Shown: piece after piece, positions 10,758 through 23,499 of the stretch
Numbering within the stretch: the stretch's first letter is position 1
How the letters are laid out: each line of letters begins with the position of its first letter
Source of the DNA: Chimonanthus salicifolius
Taxonomy: Eukaryota; Streptophyta; Magnoliopsida; Laurales; Calycanthaceae
Length of the DNA stretch: 64,000 nt
Direction of reading: 5' to 3'
NCBI GenBank assembly: GCA_013350335.1
Contig: CM023542.1
Span: 1,798,001 to 1,862,000 of the forward strand
The notes under the pieces: generated by a model
Told to the model about the DNA's origin: nothing
Database searches by the model: none
What the model saw: only the letters and a program-made list of their open reading frames with translations
Program-made: the position numbers and the translations under genes

Positions 10758-13650
10758 ATCAACCTGGGTTATGCTACAAGTACAGAGTTTTTCTTTTTCT
10801 GATCCATTTCTTTTGATGGGCTGGACCTTCCACCCAATTGTTGGCATAAAATGTCTCGCATGGGAAATTGGATGTGCCATCATTATCTGCATAATTTGAA
10901 TCTTTGCATGTGGATCTACATGTTCCAAATATCAGTCAGATAATGAGTATGACGATCAAAAAGGAGATCAAAAGGGGAGTATTTATAAAAGCTCATGCTT
11001 TTGAGTGAGTCATGGAGAAATTTTTTGGAAGCTAAATCATTTCATTCCTCTGCTTTACAAGGCATGAAACTGTATTGATTCTGTTAATGACAGTTGGGTT
11101 GATTCTGATATACCTGGTAGTATCATGACCATGATGAAATGGTCATTGTATGATACTTTTGTTCTTCCAATCAGTCCTACAGTTTCTTGATTTGATTGCT
11201 AGAATGTTTTTTATCTTTAATTTTTTAAATGGTAACAAAATATTTTATAGCACATTTCCAAGTCTCCAGCTACACAGATCCCTAAAAAAGTTGCCAGTTA
11301 CAGTGTAGAAGCATACTGATAGAGTGATAATATTTCCAGAAACCCTTCCACCAGTGAAGAGTTTGGATCCTCATACTGTAGAGATCCCATGTATACCCCA
11401 ATGTCAGTCCCACGTTGCATATCTTTGGATTCATTAGAAAGGTTTATATTTGAAAAATATGGTTTAATTGATCTAATCAAAATAGTTATTTGTGGGTGTC
11501 ATATTCAAATCTAGAGCTTTCCAATGGGTTCATCATTTAGAGCTAAAGTAATACGGTGTGAGACCGACATTGGAGTCTATAAAAGTGCAGCGATAATGTG
11601 AACTGTCCCGCTATTCTTGAGCTTATCCAAAGATCAATCCACAAATTGGTTCTGGCATATTTGGACAAAAAAATTTGCAATTGAATTAGCAAATCTTGAA
11701 TTGTTATGGTCATAGGACTGCTTGGATCTTCATAACTCTGTTGTCAACGAGTGACACTTCTTTCCTATTTATTGATTTGCTGCTGTTGAGGTAAAACCTT
11801 TCTCGGGCTGAGTATTATCCGCTTTCCATTGCAGTATAAACAAGAGGTTTTAATTTATGGGTGGGGTGGGGAGCTTGGCGTCGTGGGTTTGAAAGTGGAT
11901 CTGAGTGAAAATGCCTGAACATTCTGTGTTTTGGGTGGGAATACATTTTCCTTTTATCTTTGTAGGTGCATTTTCTTCACAGTTTTCTATTTTCATTTAA
12001 GAATTATGTGATTTTTTTTTTGACTCATAATTTATGCAAGTATGTTTCTGTCAAATATGATTTTTGATATGGTAAGAATTGTAAATTTCAAATTTAAAAG
12101 AAGTTTTTTTTTTTTGAATTTACGTATGGAAAATTGTAGAAAATTAGATATAAAACTCCATAAGTGATACTCATTGCCCTTAGGGTAAACTGGGTGAGGT
12201 TATGGGGCTCGATCCGGTCATCTTTTGGTTCTTCATAGGGGAGATTACCGTTACTAGATGGGAAAATTAAGTGTGATGATGATGATTGAGAATGACCCCT
12301 TCGTTGAACCTCCATAATACTACTCTTCAATTATTGTCCTTGATTCCTTTTCTTGGGCTAAGCAACACAATGTTATGCGTGTTTTCGTTGCATTATTATA
12401 TATTAAAGGAGATGGTTTTTTATAGAGAAGGTCTCACAGTACCAGAGTGAGTCTGAATAGTCTCTTTTTCACTAATTTTTTAAAGAGTTTAATGTCAATT
12501 AAAACTCTTGGAGCTTTTTAATAATTTCATATAACACTTTATACTTTTAAAATATTAAAAAATACCTCATGGAATTTTCAAAAGCTTTTAGTGATAAAAA
12601 TGAGATTTTTAAAATAATAAAAAATACCTCATGTACATATTTTTACCATTTTTTTAAGATAAAATGAGATTTTCTTATATTTATTCTCACCAGTTTTTTT
12701 ATGAATTTAAATTTCCAAAGACAATTTTTTTATAGAAATTAGCCTACTAATTTTTCTAGAAAGGCCCTTAGAAAATGCTTTTCAGAAAGAGTATGAACCT
12801 TTTGCTCAGGGACTTGACTAAACTAATATTTAAGCAATTTGATTATATATAAAAACTCAATCTAATCCATCTATTATATAGATTGGCATGATTTAATCAA
12901 AGTTAAATGAGTTGACCTGATCTATCCCATTAAATAAATGGATCAAGTCAAACCAACTAATATTAATTGGCATAACCAAACTTGACCTATTTATAAAATT
13001 GGTTGATTTATGTCCTCACTCATTTCTTTCTTATATGGGTCAGCCTTATCGATTACCCAATCAAATTTCAAATGGGTCAATCAAACCCATTAATTCAACC
13101 CAATTGTTACCAAACATGAACAATATTAAATAGATTGATCCACCCTATACATTCATAAATCGTTTATAAAATGGGTGAGCTCAATCTAAGAACTTGCTCA
13201 AGTTTGAATAGTTGACCCAACTTCAACCCATTTATTAAATGGTCGCATGAACCTAAATAATCCTAATTAGATTAATCTAATCTATAGTTAAGATAACTTA
13301 TATCGACCTTACTCAAGTACCCGAAATTTAAATGGGTTGACACAATAGACTCATTCGTTAAATGATTGACCGAATCCAATATCTACCAATCTCAGCTTGG
13401 ATTTGGCTAACCTTTTGCAACCCATTTATTAATAAAAAAATTTCTTCTATAGATTAATACTAAACACATTAAAATAATTAAATTAAAAATCAAATTCATA
13501 ACAGGACATTATCCCTTGTTAATAACATTAAAATAAAAAATAAGGGTATTTTTTGTGTACAAAAGTAATTGTCATTTTATATAATGTTTATGATGGATAA
13601 GGACGAATCTAATATATTGATTTCTCAACTTTTACCGTAAATTTGTTTTC
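10758..13650. other. Intergenic region between kinase and MRC genes
   Basis: The first few hundred bases should be the kinase 3' untranslated region. The rest is AT-rich. From about 12830 to 13400 there are repeated GGGT/ACCC-type words (for example 'atgggttgac', 'gacccaactt'), a decayed relative of the GGGTCGGGT hAT-type elements seen elsewhere. No gene is recognisable. Confidence 0.5.
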
Positions 13651-13954
13651 TTTGAAAATGGATAGACTATCACATGATTGGCACATCCAGCCACGTGTAG
13701 AGAAGCTTGGCCACGGATTCCCCTCACTAACTGATCCGAGAAAGACAGAAAACCCTTTCCCTGTTTTAAAGGTTTATGCCATTTCTGATGTCCACCATTT
13801 TCTTGAAGGTTTATCCCATTTCTGATTTCCACCATTTTCCACATTTCCCTCCATCCTCTGTCTCTCTCTCTGGCTCAAGCGCGGGTGCCTTAATGACACG
13901 AAAATGCTCAGAAATAATGGAATCCATGAAAGAAACAGATGGAATGCTCTGGAA

Positions 13955-16900
13955 ATGGCCGTTTACGGTTCTTCCCAGGTATTCTTCCCCCGCCCCCCTC
14001 TCGATACTAGGCTGAGAAACATTCCAATATCTCTAATTTACTCTTTGTTTTACGGGATTTGCAAGAAAATGGGTTTTGTTGGGTTTTTGTGGGAATTTGG
14101 TGCTCGGCTGCGTTTGGATGTTATAGAAAATGCAATCATTTGATCCGAGTTCATTTATGAAAGAAGGGAATCATGGTGCCAACATCAGTTTTTGGGTTTT
14201 AAGTAGTATCAGAATAGGATAAACTGGTGAGGGTCAAAATTCAGAAAAAAAAACGGTCGAGGTGTCAAAATCACCCCTCTAATGGCTGATGATCATGTGA
14301 TTCTGGCATGTATCATGCAAGATACAGTGAAGGTTGCGCTTGGTAACTAAAAGTGAGACAACTTGGCGTTTGTTGTCTAAATTTGCCTTGTTTGGCAACT
14401 GTAAGATTTTGAACCTGTCAGGTTCAAATATTGTTAGATTAAAATCTTGTGAGATTCAAACTGATGCTGTTTCGTAGATCAAAAAATTCTTGTTAGATAC
14501 AAATATTTTTCTTATTTTCCATGTGGTTAGAGACTAGACCGAAATCCACCCATTTTTTTTCCACATTGAATAAAGATATCTCTATAGGAAGAAAATTTAT
14601 TTAAATTATTCTATTTTTAGTAGCTTGGTTTAAAAAGGGGAAAAAGAGGTTGTAAAACAGAGGAAAAATGGGGAAATAAAAGGAAGAATGACAATTATTT
14701 AAACTTTGTTTTAATTATTCCAGCCTTAGTTGCTTGGTTTGGTTACAAGGATCACTTCAACCCATGCCAATTCAGGTTTCCTAAAGAATTAGTGTTTCTT
14801 AGCTGCTTTTTTCCCGCCCAAGCTTTCCTATATTTAGCATTAGCGCATATATTTCCATTGGTGGTTACAGTATATGGTAAAAGAAGAGAATTTGACAGGT
14901 CAAGAGTTAATATATGGATTCACTTCTATGATGAATGACAAAAACAGTCGGGCATTCTTAGGTACCTATGGATGTATGTACATCCTTGCTAGTGCAACCA
15001 ATGGGAGAGCTATTATTTAACAACATTTATTGTTGATGTCAAGTACTTGAGAGAAATTTTCAATACAGAGTGGAAAGTTTTGTTATTTATTAAGTAGTGT
15101 TTTTAAATGAGGAACTCTATGGAGCATGACTTGGGGGAGTGACTTTCGCATACTGTCCTAAAAGTTGGTTACTAGAGTACGTGGATGATTTGGATGTGTT
15201 GGAGTTACATGGATAGCAGGATGCTAATTATTTACTCTTTTTCAGGGACCATCTAATGAGACTAAAATGATTGGATGTGTATGGAGCTTCATCCATCCCT
15301 TATCTATGTGGTCCCTATGTGATCTTCTATTCACCTTTTAAATTCATTTTCCTAAGCATCTATGATGCAGTTAAACTGTTGAAAACCCTAAATTTAAATG
15401 CTAGATAGATATTTTTATGAAATTGCAAAAGTGTGCAATGAAGCCTAAAATGACATGTGACTTATAGGCATGATTCACATAGGATATTAAAAAGATAAGT
15501 TATAATTAAACAAAATAACACAAATGTGCAAATTCACACTTGCAATCGGAAACCTTGATCACAATCATCCTAGTCTTGTGATTTTGGTCTTTGAAAATTC
15601 GATTGGTATAAACATGGTATTTTTTGATACCATCTAATTATGCTAATATGACTTGATGTAAATGGAACATCATCCATATGCTTCTGGCACTTGGTGGCTA
15701 GATGCTTCTAGCACTTTCTCGGTAAAATCCTTTTATGTTTGGAACAATCGTTGCAACTCTTATCCCTTGGTGAACCCTCCTATCTGGTCTTTCAAAGTTC
15801 CATCCTATGCTATTAGCTTCCTTTGGACTGTAGGATTGGGCAAAATACTCGCCCATGATAATTTGCACAAAGGGGAAGGATACTGGTTAGTGAGTGCCCT
15901 TTTTGCCTTCAAACCTTCAAGGATGTAGATCATCTTCTTATCCATTGTTCTTTTTCGTTGGCAGTTTGGAATACCATTTTTGACTTCTTTTGCTTGAGTG
16001 GTCCATGCCCTCCTCAGTTTCTCATCTTTTTTTTTGCTTGGGAGGTTATTAATGTTTCTTCTAGGTTTTCTAGTTTGTGCATCTTACTCTTTTTGCCACC
16101 AGCTGGAGCCTTTGGTGGGAATGTAACCACATGGTTTTTAAGAACAGTGTGGAAGGCCCCAAAGACGCTAGCAACCGGATTTTTGCAAAAATATGTAATG
16201 TAGAACAGCCTGCAACTAGGCAGGGGCGGAAGACTTGTAACTGAGATAAGCTTGGGATAAAGCCCAAGGCAACGACAGCAGGGTATCTCCTCTGGGATTA
16301 AGCCCAGAATCAGCGATGGCCGGAACAAAACCAGCAATGAAGGTAAGGTCTGCAACTCGGCAGAGATGATAGAGGAAAATAAGATAGTAAATCTATATCA
16401 ATTCATATATTCCAAAAGAGGTGAGTCCCTCTCTTACATGCATTGTATTTATAAGAAAAAAATAAGAAATCAAAATAGAAAAGAACTCCTAAATCAAAAT
16501 AGAAAAGGACTCCTAAATCAAATAGGAAAAGGACTCCTAAATCAAAATAGAAAAGGACTCCTAAATCAAATAGAAAAAGGACTCCTAAATCAAATAGAAA
16601 AGGACTCCTAAATCAAATAGGAAACTAACTAAAATTGGACTGCTAAGATCCCAAACGAAAATAACAAATCCTACTTGTTAATTAAGAAATAAATAAATAA
16701 AGAAATAAATAAATAAAAATAAATAGAAGTGAAATCTGTGTGCTGCATCTTCCGTGTCCTACATCAATATGCATCTTGGGCCTCTTCCCTTGAAGATTTC
16801 TGGAATATTCCCATGTGTGATATACTGCGTGCCTGGAAAGAGTATATTGGACTGTCATAAATAAAGCTGTATTTTTCTTTTTGCCTTTTGTGGTCTCTTC

Positions 16901-19900
16901 AGGTTTACGGGGTTGTGGGGTTGTTCTCATTCCTATTTTTATTAATATTTAATATAGTAACCATTGAAAAAAGTATATGAAACTTTACCTATCCTTTATC
17001 CATTTGGTCTGCTGCTATCCCACTTAAACATGGGGTCTCTATGTGATCTTCTATTCACCATTTAAATTCATTTTCCCTAAGCATCTATGATCTAGGACAT
17101 GCTAAAATGTTGAAAACCCTAAATTTAATTGCTAGATAGATACTTCTATGAAAATGCAACAGTGTGCGGTGAAGTCTAAAATGACTTGCAACTTATATCC
17201 ATGATTTACATATGATGTTAAAAGATAAGTTATTATTAGACGAAGTAACACAAATGTGCAAATTCACACTTGCAATGAATCGACGAGCTTGATCACACTC
17301 ACACATCATGCCCTCATGGATTTATTGCTTGCATTTAGTGGAAATCCCTCAAAGGATTAATTAGATACTGCTAATCCCTATCCTAGGACTTCTAGATTTA
17401 AAATTGCTCTCCCAAAAGGATGAGATAGGGCTTTTGGATCACATAGGGTTTGTCAAAAGGGATTGGGGTTGTTATTTCTTATTTTGGACTGAAAATAGGT
17501 ATTAGATAGGCTCAAGTGGTAGGTTAGAGTTAGATCTACGCTTCCAAGATAGGGATCCAAAGGTAATATGACAAAATGGGGCCAAAATGGACCAGTATGT
17601 ACAATCATATGATCTCATATGACCTGTGCAGACACGTAGTGCCAGTTGGGATTTGGTGACCGATGTTAGGGTTGGGCCTGGTTTCATTGTGGTTAGGTTT
17701 TGGATGAAAAAGGGGAAAAACAAGGTGTATAAAAAGAGCGAGAAGTGGGGAAGAAAAGAGAGAGGAAGAAGAAGATTTTTGTACCTGAATCGCAGAAGGT
17801 TCCTTGACTTCACATGAAAGAGGTAGAAGGAATCACGTCAAAGCTTTCAATTGGAGAAACTTAGAAATTCTTCTTTCATTTAGTCATGTCTGAAAAGTCT
17901 CTTACTAGGGTATTTATTAAAAGTAAATGACTCTTAGTAAAACCCAGACAATTTGAAATTAGTATTTATATGCAAAATTTCCATTTTGATTTGTATTATT
18001 TTTTATAGAAGTAGTAATAAAAATATACTATAATATAATTTTATAGATAAAGTTTTAACTGAGATTGCCTGCATTCAGTCCGCGGGTGATTCATTTTGCA
18101 ATTCGCTGGATTGCAGTACGTAGGGAGCTTAATTGAACCATGTAACCATGAGAATAACACACAACATTGACCTGAGATAGATGGGAAAAAGACTAGACTG
18201 GAGTTGGAGATGGAAAGAGTTATTAGAAGTGTTTTCAAATATTGTAAAACTCAAATATATATTTTTTTAGCGGTAACAAAGAAAAAATATTATTAAAGAG
18301 AAAATTCAGTACAAGAAACAAGGTCTAAGAGGTATAGACCTAGGCAAAACAAGAGGGGAAAACAGAAAACAATAAATCAAAACAACAAAAGCTCCCAGTG
18401 GTCAAGTATGTCCATCGTGCAAAATCCAAAGAACGTCCTCTTTAGATATGGTAGACGCCAAAAATAGCTCCCTCTACATTGTTCTTTGCAAAATAATCTG
18501 CTACTCCATTTGCTACGTGCCTGATATGGACGAAAGAGACTTCAATTCCCCTAACAAGTGCCTTGATCTCCCTAACCCTGGTTATCAATCTCCAGGGGGT
18601 CGTTTCAAACCTTTTGCCCATTTAATGACATTTGCTGAATCTCCCCCAATGACTAGTTTTCCACTACCTAGACCAACCCAAATGATCAAAGCTCTTCTAA
18701 TACTAAAGAGTTCAACTTCATTAGAGTCTCTAGTCCCTACTGATTCTGTGAATACCATAGATGTCTTGTTATTGTGATCTCTGAGCACGCACCCAAATAC
18801 CTGCCAGGCCCGGTTTTCTCCTAGAGACTCCATCAACGTTGAATTTCATAACCCTTTGTTGAGGAGGTGACCAGTTAATAAAGTAACGCAACATAGTTGT
18901 TGATTCAAAGTTTTCGTGTGATAACTAGTTAAAGTATGCAACATAGGATGTTGTAAAGGGTATGATTTCCAGCTTTTATGTGGATGGGACCATTGAGACT
19001 GAAGGGGCAAAAGCACATGCAGCAGTTATATGAAATGCTCTTTATGCATCTATCTCTGCTGGTTTATGCTTGAATAAAAAACAAAATTGGCTGGAAGATG
19101 CTTGTAATTGAAGAATGAAGAATTTTCATGCTGATTTGTGCATTCATGAACAAACTGTATTATGGTGGATCATTTCAATGGGAGCACCTAGAGTTATGCT
19201 TATGCTACTTTGTGTTATACTGATTTTTGTACTGCGTGGTTTTCATAACAATAAAAGTAACTTGAAGTTGATTACCCCCCCTCCAAAAAAAAGATAAAGG
19301 AACTAGAAGTTCTCCAATAATCGAGAACCCATGACAGAGTTAGGAGGTCTTCAATGTTACAAGCATTAGTTTGTATGGTCAAGTTGGCTTACCTTATAAC
19401 ACTGTCTTTATGCCAACTTATTTTTTTTGAGTGATTAAACTTTATTGATACGAGAGAGGATAGAATGTACACTGCTGAGAGGGATGCTCTAGGTTGGCAT
19501 ATCCATTACTCAGCATACGACAACATAATTTACATGTGCAAATTTCCCCAAATTTGCTTATAAGCTTATATAATTATAGCACAATTTCCCCAAATTCTCC
19601 GAGAATCCCCTGGAAGCCTCAATAAAGTATTTGTTGCATTGTTTTAGTATTAGAATTCCTTTTTGGTTATTGGTACTGTCTTTCTGAACATTATAACAGG
19701 ACCAAAGTTTGATATAAAGTTAGCAATAGAAATAATGATCATAATTCATCATCAGAGCCAATTTCTCAATTATCCGGGGTCAGCTTTCAAAGCTCTACAT
19801 TTCCACACCACTCCATCAAGAATCATGCTTTTCATCACTTCATTGTCCATTATGTCCTTTCTTACTTCATAATCCGTCTTTGAACGCCTGTGTAATCTGC

Positions 19901-22408
19901 TATAGACATTCACCCTTTGTGAAGCCATGTCTAAGGGTGTCATTCATGACCATATCAACATAGTGTGCCATTGTAGCATTGTTGCTATCATATTGATCTA
20001 GTTGTTGTCCCCCTCTTCCTGATATTATTATACTGCTTAGGAAAATTTGATTATTGCAATTGATATATGCAAGTAATTCGTATTTTTTGCTGGTTGATCT
20101 ATTTGCCTAACTTAAGCAAAATATGGTATGAATAGTTTTTTTTTTTTAAATAGATTAATATGGTATTCATAGTTAACATTGCTTTATGCAGATTTGCTGT
20201 CTAAGGTTGAACAGGAACCCCCAGTCATTAACTGTTCTAAGCGCTCGAAGCAGGAAAAAGCCTATTATTCGGATATCAAGATCAATTCTAAAGTCGAATA
20301 TTGGAAACAACAGCAATGGAGGAACTGAACCTGCGAGAGTTCTTTTGGAGAGGCTGTTTGCCCAAACACAGAAACTGGAAGAACAGATGAGCAAAGATGC
20401 ACATTTTTCTGGGGGTGTCAGCATTGACCTTGAAATCCTGGAATCAGACCTTCAGAATGCCTTGACATCCTTGAGGAAGAAGGAAGAAGATCTTCAAAAT
20501 GCAGAGAGGGCAGTTTTGCTGGACCAGGCTGAATTAAATCTTGCTAAGCAGGAATTGGAGCAGCGAGAGCAAGAAATTGCCACTGCATGCGCTGAGCATA
20601 AAAAAATGGAAAAAGACCTTGAGAGGGCTAGTAATGATCTTATTTCTCGGGCTAGACAGATTGAAGACCTAAAGCTATTGGTGGAAGAGCAGAACGAGGA
20701 GATTGTCAGTGCACAATCAGTACTTTCCTTCAAAGAAGATGAACTAAATAAACTGAGAGATGAATTGACGAAGAAGCATGAAGAGGTAGATAGGATCTCT
20801 TCCAACCTTGAGTCTAGAGACCAGCTTCTTTATGAAGCAAATGCAACAATTGAAAGACAAGAAACCACAATTCAAGAGCTCCAAAAATCACTTAGCGAGA
20901 AGGAGCAAGAGTTAGCAGCATCCATGCAGTTGAATAGTGCTGAAGAAGAGAAACTAAAGGTGGCAGAGGCCAACCTAGAGAAGAGGACCCTGGAATGGCT
21001 ATCACAACAGGAAGAACTGAAGAAACTGGCTAAGGAGGCATCAAAACACGTGACCCAAACTAAAGTGACTCTAGAAGATTTCAATAGGGTATGGACACTT
21101 CTTGTTGATGTGAGGTCTGAGTTGGTTTCTTCTCAAAAATCCCTTGCTTCATCTCGTAGAAAGATGGAGGATCAAGGGCAACAGCTTGAGAGGCAACTGA
21201 CTGAAGTCAATGAGCTAAAACTTGCAGTAATGTTGTACACTGAAAGTTTGAAACAAGCTTATTTGGAAGTTGAGACAGAGAGAAACAAGCTGGGAGTTGA
21301 ACAGGCTCGGAACATGGAACTTGAGCGGCTGCTTGCTACAGAGCAGCAGCTGGTTGGAACTTTAGAGCAGGAACTGAATAAAGAGAGAGCTTCATTTGAA
21401 CAGGTGACCCAAGAAATAGCGCTGCTCCGAGAGGACCTAGAGCAGAAAATGTGTGATTTTGATAAAGCTCAAAACCTTCTTGAGCTTAATGAGTCTGAAT
21501 TGGTGGAAGCAAGAATGCAAATCCAGCATCTTAAATCTGTACAGTCATCCCTTCAGCTTATTCTAGAAGAAAAGGAAGTGGTTCTTTCAAATGCACAGGC
21601 CAAATTAGCAGATTTAGACCATGAGGTTGATGAGTTGAAGAAGCTTATGAGTGGAAAAGAAGATCAACTCATCCAAGCAACTGCAAGACTACAGGAGAAG
21701 GAAGAGCATTTGCAGGGGATGCAGATTGAACTAGATGACACAAAAGTGAATCTCTCAGACGCCCAAAGTGTGGTGGAGCGAATTGCCCAACTCACAAACG
21801 AGTTGGTCATTTCTTCAAAGGATGATGGTAAAAACATAACTGCAGGGCTGGTGATTGACAAGCCAATCCACAATTTCACACAGAAAGAGGTGGTGACTGA
21901 GCTTGAGATGATGAAAGAGAGTCTGAGAGCAAAAGATATAGAAGTTATGGTTGCGATGAGAGCACTGGCAGCAAAAGAGGAGGAGCTGAAGGTGGTCCTC
22001 AACAGATTGGATGTGAGAGAAAAGGAAATGAAGGAGATGAGAGAAGAATGGGAAGACAGAAAGGACCTAAAGAAACTGTATGCCCGTGTTGAGGAAAGAA
22101 TAGATGGCAAGAGTATAGGGGATTTGGCGATTGAAAGGCTTGAACTTGAGGCTGCTCATCTGGAAGTTGAAGCTGCAACGTCTGCATTGCGTAACCTAGC
22201 TGTCATGAGTGGAGAGCTTCTGAAAGAAACCAAAACTGCATTGAACTTTGGTGACTCCCAAATTGATGTCTTCCAGGAGAAAGCAGAAACTGCCATTGTT
22301 CCTAGGATGAGCAGTTGTACTGAAGTAGCCCACAAAGAACTTGCCCGTCTCGCAGCTTTGACAGATCAACTAGTGAAGGAGGCTAGTATTACTAATACAA
22401 TGGAATGA
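13955..22408 (+). CDS. PII1: Chloroplast coiled-coil protein MRC/PII1 (starch granule initiation)
   Basis: Homologue of Arabidopsis At4g32190, known as MRC (myosin-resembling chloroplast protein) or PII1. In Arabidopsis it acts in the stroma with starch synthase 4 to set starch granule number; that role is family knowledge. Two exons: 13955-13978 (MAVYGSSQ) and 20192-22408, joined in phase 0 by a 6.2-kb GT-AG intron, giving 746 codons. The N-terminus is rich in Ser, Arg and Lys and poor in acidic residues for about 45 residues, as expected for a transit peptide. Then comes LLERLFAQTQKLEEQM, a long heptad-rich coiled coil (about residues 60-640), and the conserved C-terminal block GDLAIERLELEAAHLEVEAA. 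An in-frame ATG at 13904 would add 17 residues; I prefer 13955 because it gives a cleaner plastid signal. The ATG at 20186 overlaps the splice acceptor and is not a real start. Confidence 0.9.
15308..15570. repeat. Dispersed direct repeat, copy 1
   Basis: About 263 bp closely matching 17031-17305. Shared landmarks in order are CTATGTGATCTTCTATTCACC, GTTGAAAACCCTAAATTTAA, GCTAGATAGATA and GTGCAAATTCACACTTGCAAT. Several substitutions and small indels separate the copies. Confidence 0.85.
16196..16766 (-). mobile_element. Solo-LTR-like insertion with 5-bp target duplication
   Basis: The insertion interrupts the LINE reading frame and is flanked by ATATG on both sides (16191-16195 and 16767-16771). 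Read on the minus strand it begins TGATGTAGGACACGG and ends CTACATTA, close to the TG...CA rule. A minus-strand TATA-like word lies near 16446-16453, followed by leader-like sequence. It contains seven copies of a 22-24 bp tandem repeat in its upstream half. No internal retrotransposon sequence is present, so it is most likely a solo LTR left by recombination. Confidence 0.75.
16470..16628. repeat. Tandem 22-24 bp repeats within the solo LTR
   Basis: About seven imperfect copies of AAATCAAATAGAAAAGGACTCCT, differing by one or two A residues. They lie upstream of the minus-strand TATA-like word, in the U3-like part of the LTR, where such repeats are often enhancer-like. Confidence 0.9.
17031..17305. 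repeat. Dispersed direct repeat, copy 2
   Basis: Second copy of the repeat at 15308-15570, in the same orientation and 1.7 kb away. The two copies bracket the LINE fragment and its solo-LTR insertion. They could be the ends of an older element or a duplicated segment of repeat. Confidence 0.85.
18265..18880 (-). mobile_element. LINE 3'-end fragment with RNase H-like piece
   Basis: Minus-strand remnant. The frame at 18585-18836 has VFGCVLRDHNNKTSMVF, then VGTRDSNEVELFSIRRAL and LVIGGDSANVIKW, matching the RNase H domain at the C-terminus of plant LINEs. The 3' untranslated end points to 18265, where an A-rich tail on the minus strand would sit. It is 5' truncated. Confidence 0.82.
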
Positions 22409-23499
22409 GGTAAAGAGGCAGTCCTTTTGTAGATATTGAACTTGTAGCTTTTGCTTAGGACAAACTGAACAATCGTTCTGTTATCATTCAAAGAATAGAA
22501 AAATATAAATTTGTTTTTTTTTTTCTAACCCTTTTTGTACCACTACATGATCTGTATCAATTGCTCTGCCAGTGAGCACATGCACATTTTATTGTAGCTA
22601 TATACCATGATATGAGAAATTGCAAGATTGTGTTTCTTGTCTCTGCAGCCTTTATTGGATCCTTCATTTGTGCTTATAGACATTCTAGCTGTAATACGAG
22701 TATGCTGGTGCTCTCTCTCTCTCACTTGTGGTTGTGGTTGGTGTTTTACAATGTTGACCATTACGATTAGCAATGCATGTACTTGAGCTTTTATTCATAC
22801 AAGTCTTGGTTCTTGGCTGGTTCAAACGGGCTTCAAATCTGATTTATATGGGTCCATTATGATACTCACGAGGCCCTCTCTTCCCTCATTCGGAGAGAAT
22901 TAATTCTTCATTGGTCCAATTCTTGTATAATGGCTCTTCACCAATTACACTTGATTTGGTTGAGCCTTGGATTGCCGCATCAAAATGATGTATTACATAT
23001 TGACGTGATGTAGAAATTGCCTTACATCCTCTATCGATTATCAATGATTTTGGGTCCTTACCATTTTTCCTTATAAATTTGCCGTATTTGCTGTTGCTTT
23101 AGTAGAATATAAAAAAAAAAGGAAAAAAGAAAAGAAAAATAAGGATGCATGGAAGAAAGCATAAGGGTAGAAATAATAATAAAAAGTATAGAGCAAATAA
23201 ATGATAGAAAAAAGATCAATAGAAGTAGCTTTTACTTGAAGAAATTTATCTATACTATTGGATAGATATTTCCCCTTTAATTTCCGATTACCTTATTAAA
23301 AACTAATCACATGGAGATGAGATATAAATGGATTAAATTTCAGTCTTAAACTCAACTTTTAGCCATTTTGGTATGAACTCTAATGAAAACAGAATAGAAA
23401 ATTAATGTATAAAATGGCAAGTACAATAATAGACATAAAGCTATTTTCAATACCCTACTAATTATTGACATCAATAAAATAAGCATTAATTAGTTGATT

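Larger units (their letters stand above)
15655..17010 (+). mobile_element. LINE fragment (zinc-binding reverse-transcriptase C-terminal region), split by an insertion
   Basis: Plus-strand remnant of an L1-type LINE. FSVKSFYVW, then SFLWTVGLGKILAHDNLHKG and LAVWNTIFDFF match the zf-RVT region of plant LINEs. The frame ends at FLQKY (16195) and resumes at 16771 as ASWASSLEDFWNIP, with a 571-bp insertion between. Other frameshifts and stops show the element is dead. Confidence 0.85.
13979..20191 (+). other. PII1: Intron 1 of MRC/PII1
   Basis: A 6.2-kb intron containing a plus-strand LINE fragment, a solo-LTR-like insertion, a pair of roughly 265-bp direct repeats and a minus-strand LINE fragment, each listed separately. 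Stretches 13979-15300, 17310-18260 and 18890-20190 show no gene or element that I can name. Confidence 0.75.

Noticed and set aside
20186..20191. ATG at the start of the long MRC/PII1 open frame taken as the true start
   Set aside because: ATGCAG overlaps the splice acceptor; exon 13955-13978 joins in phase and supplies a better N-terminus.
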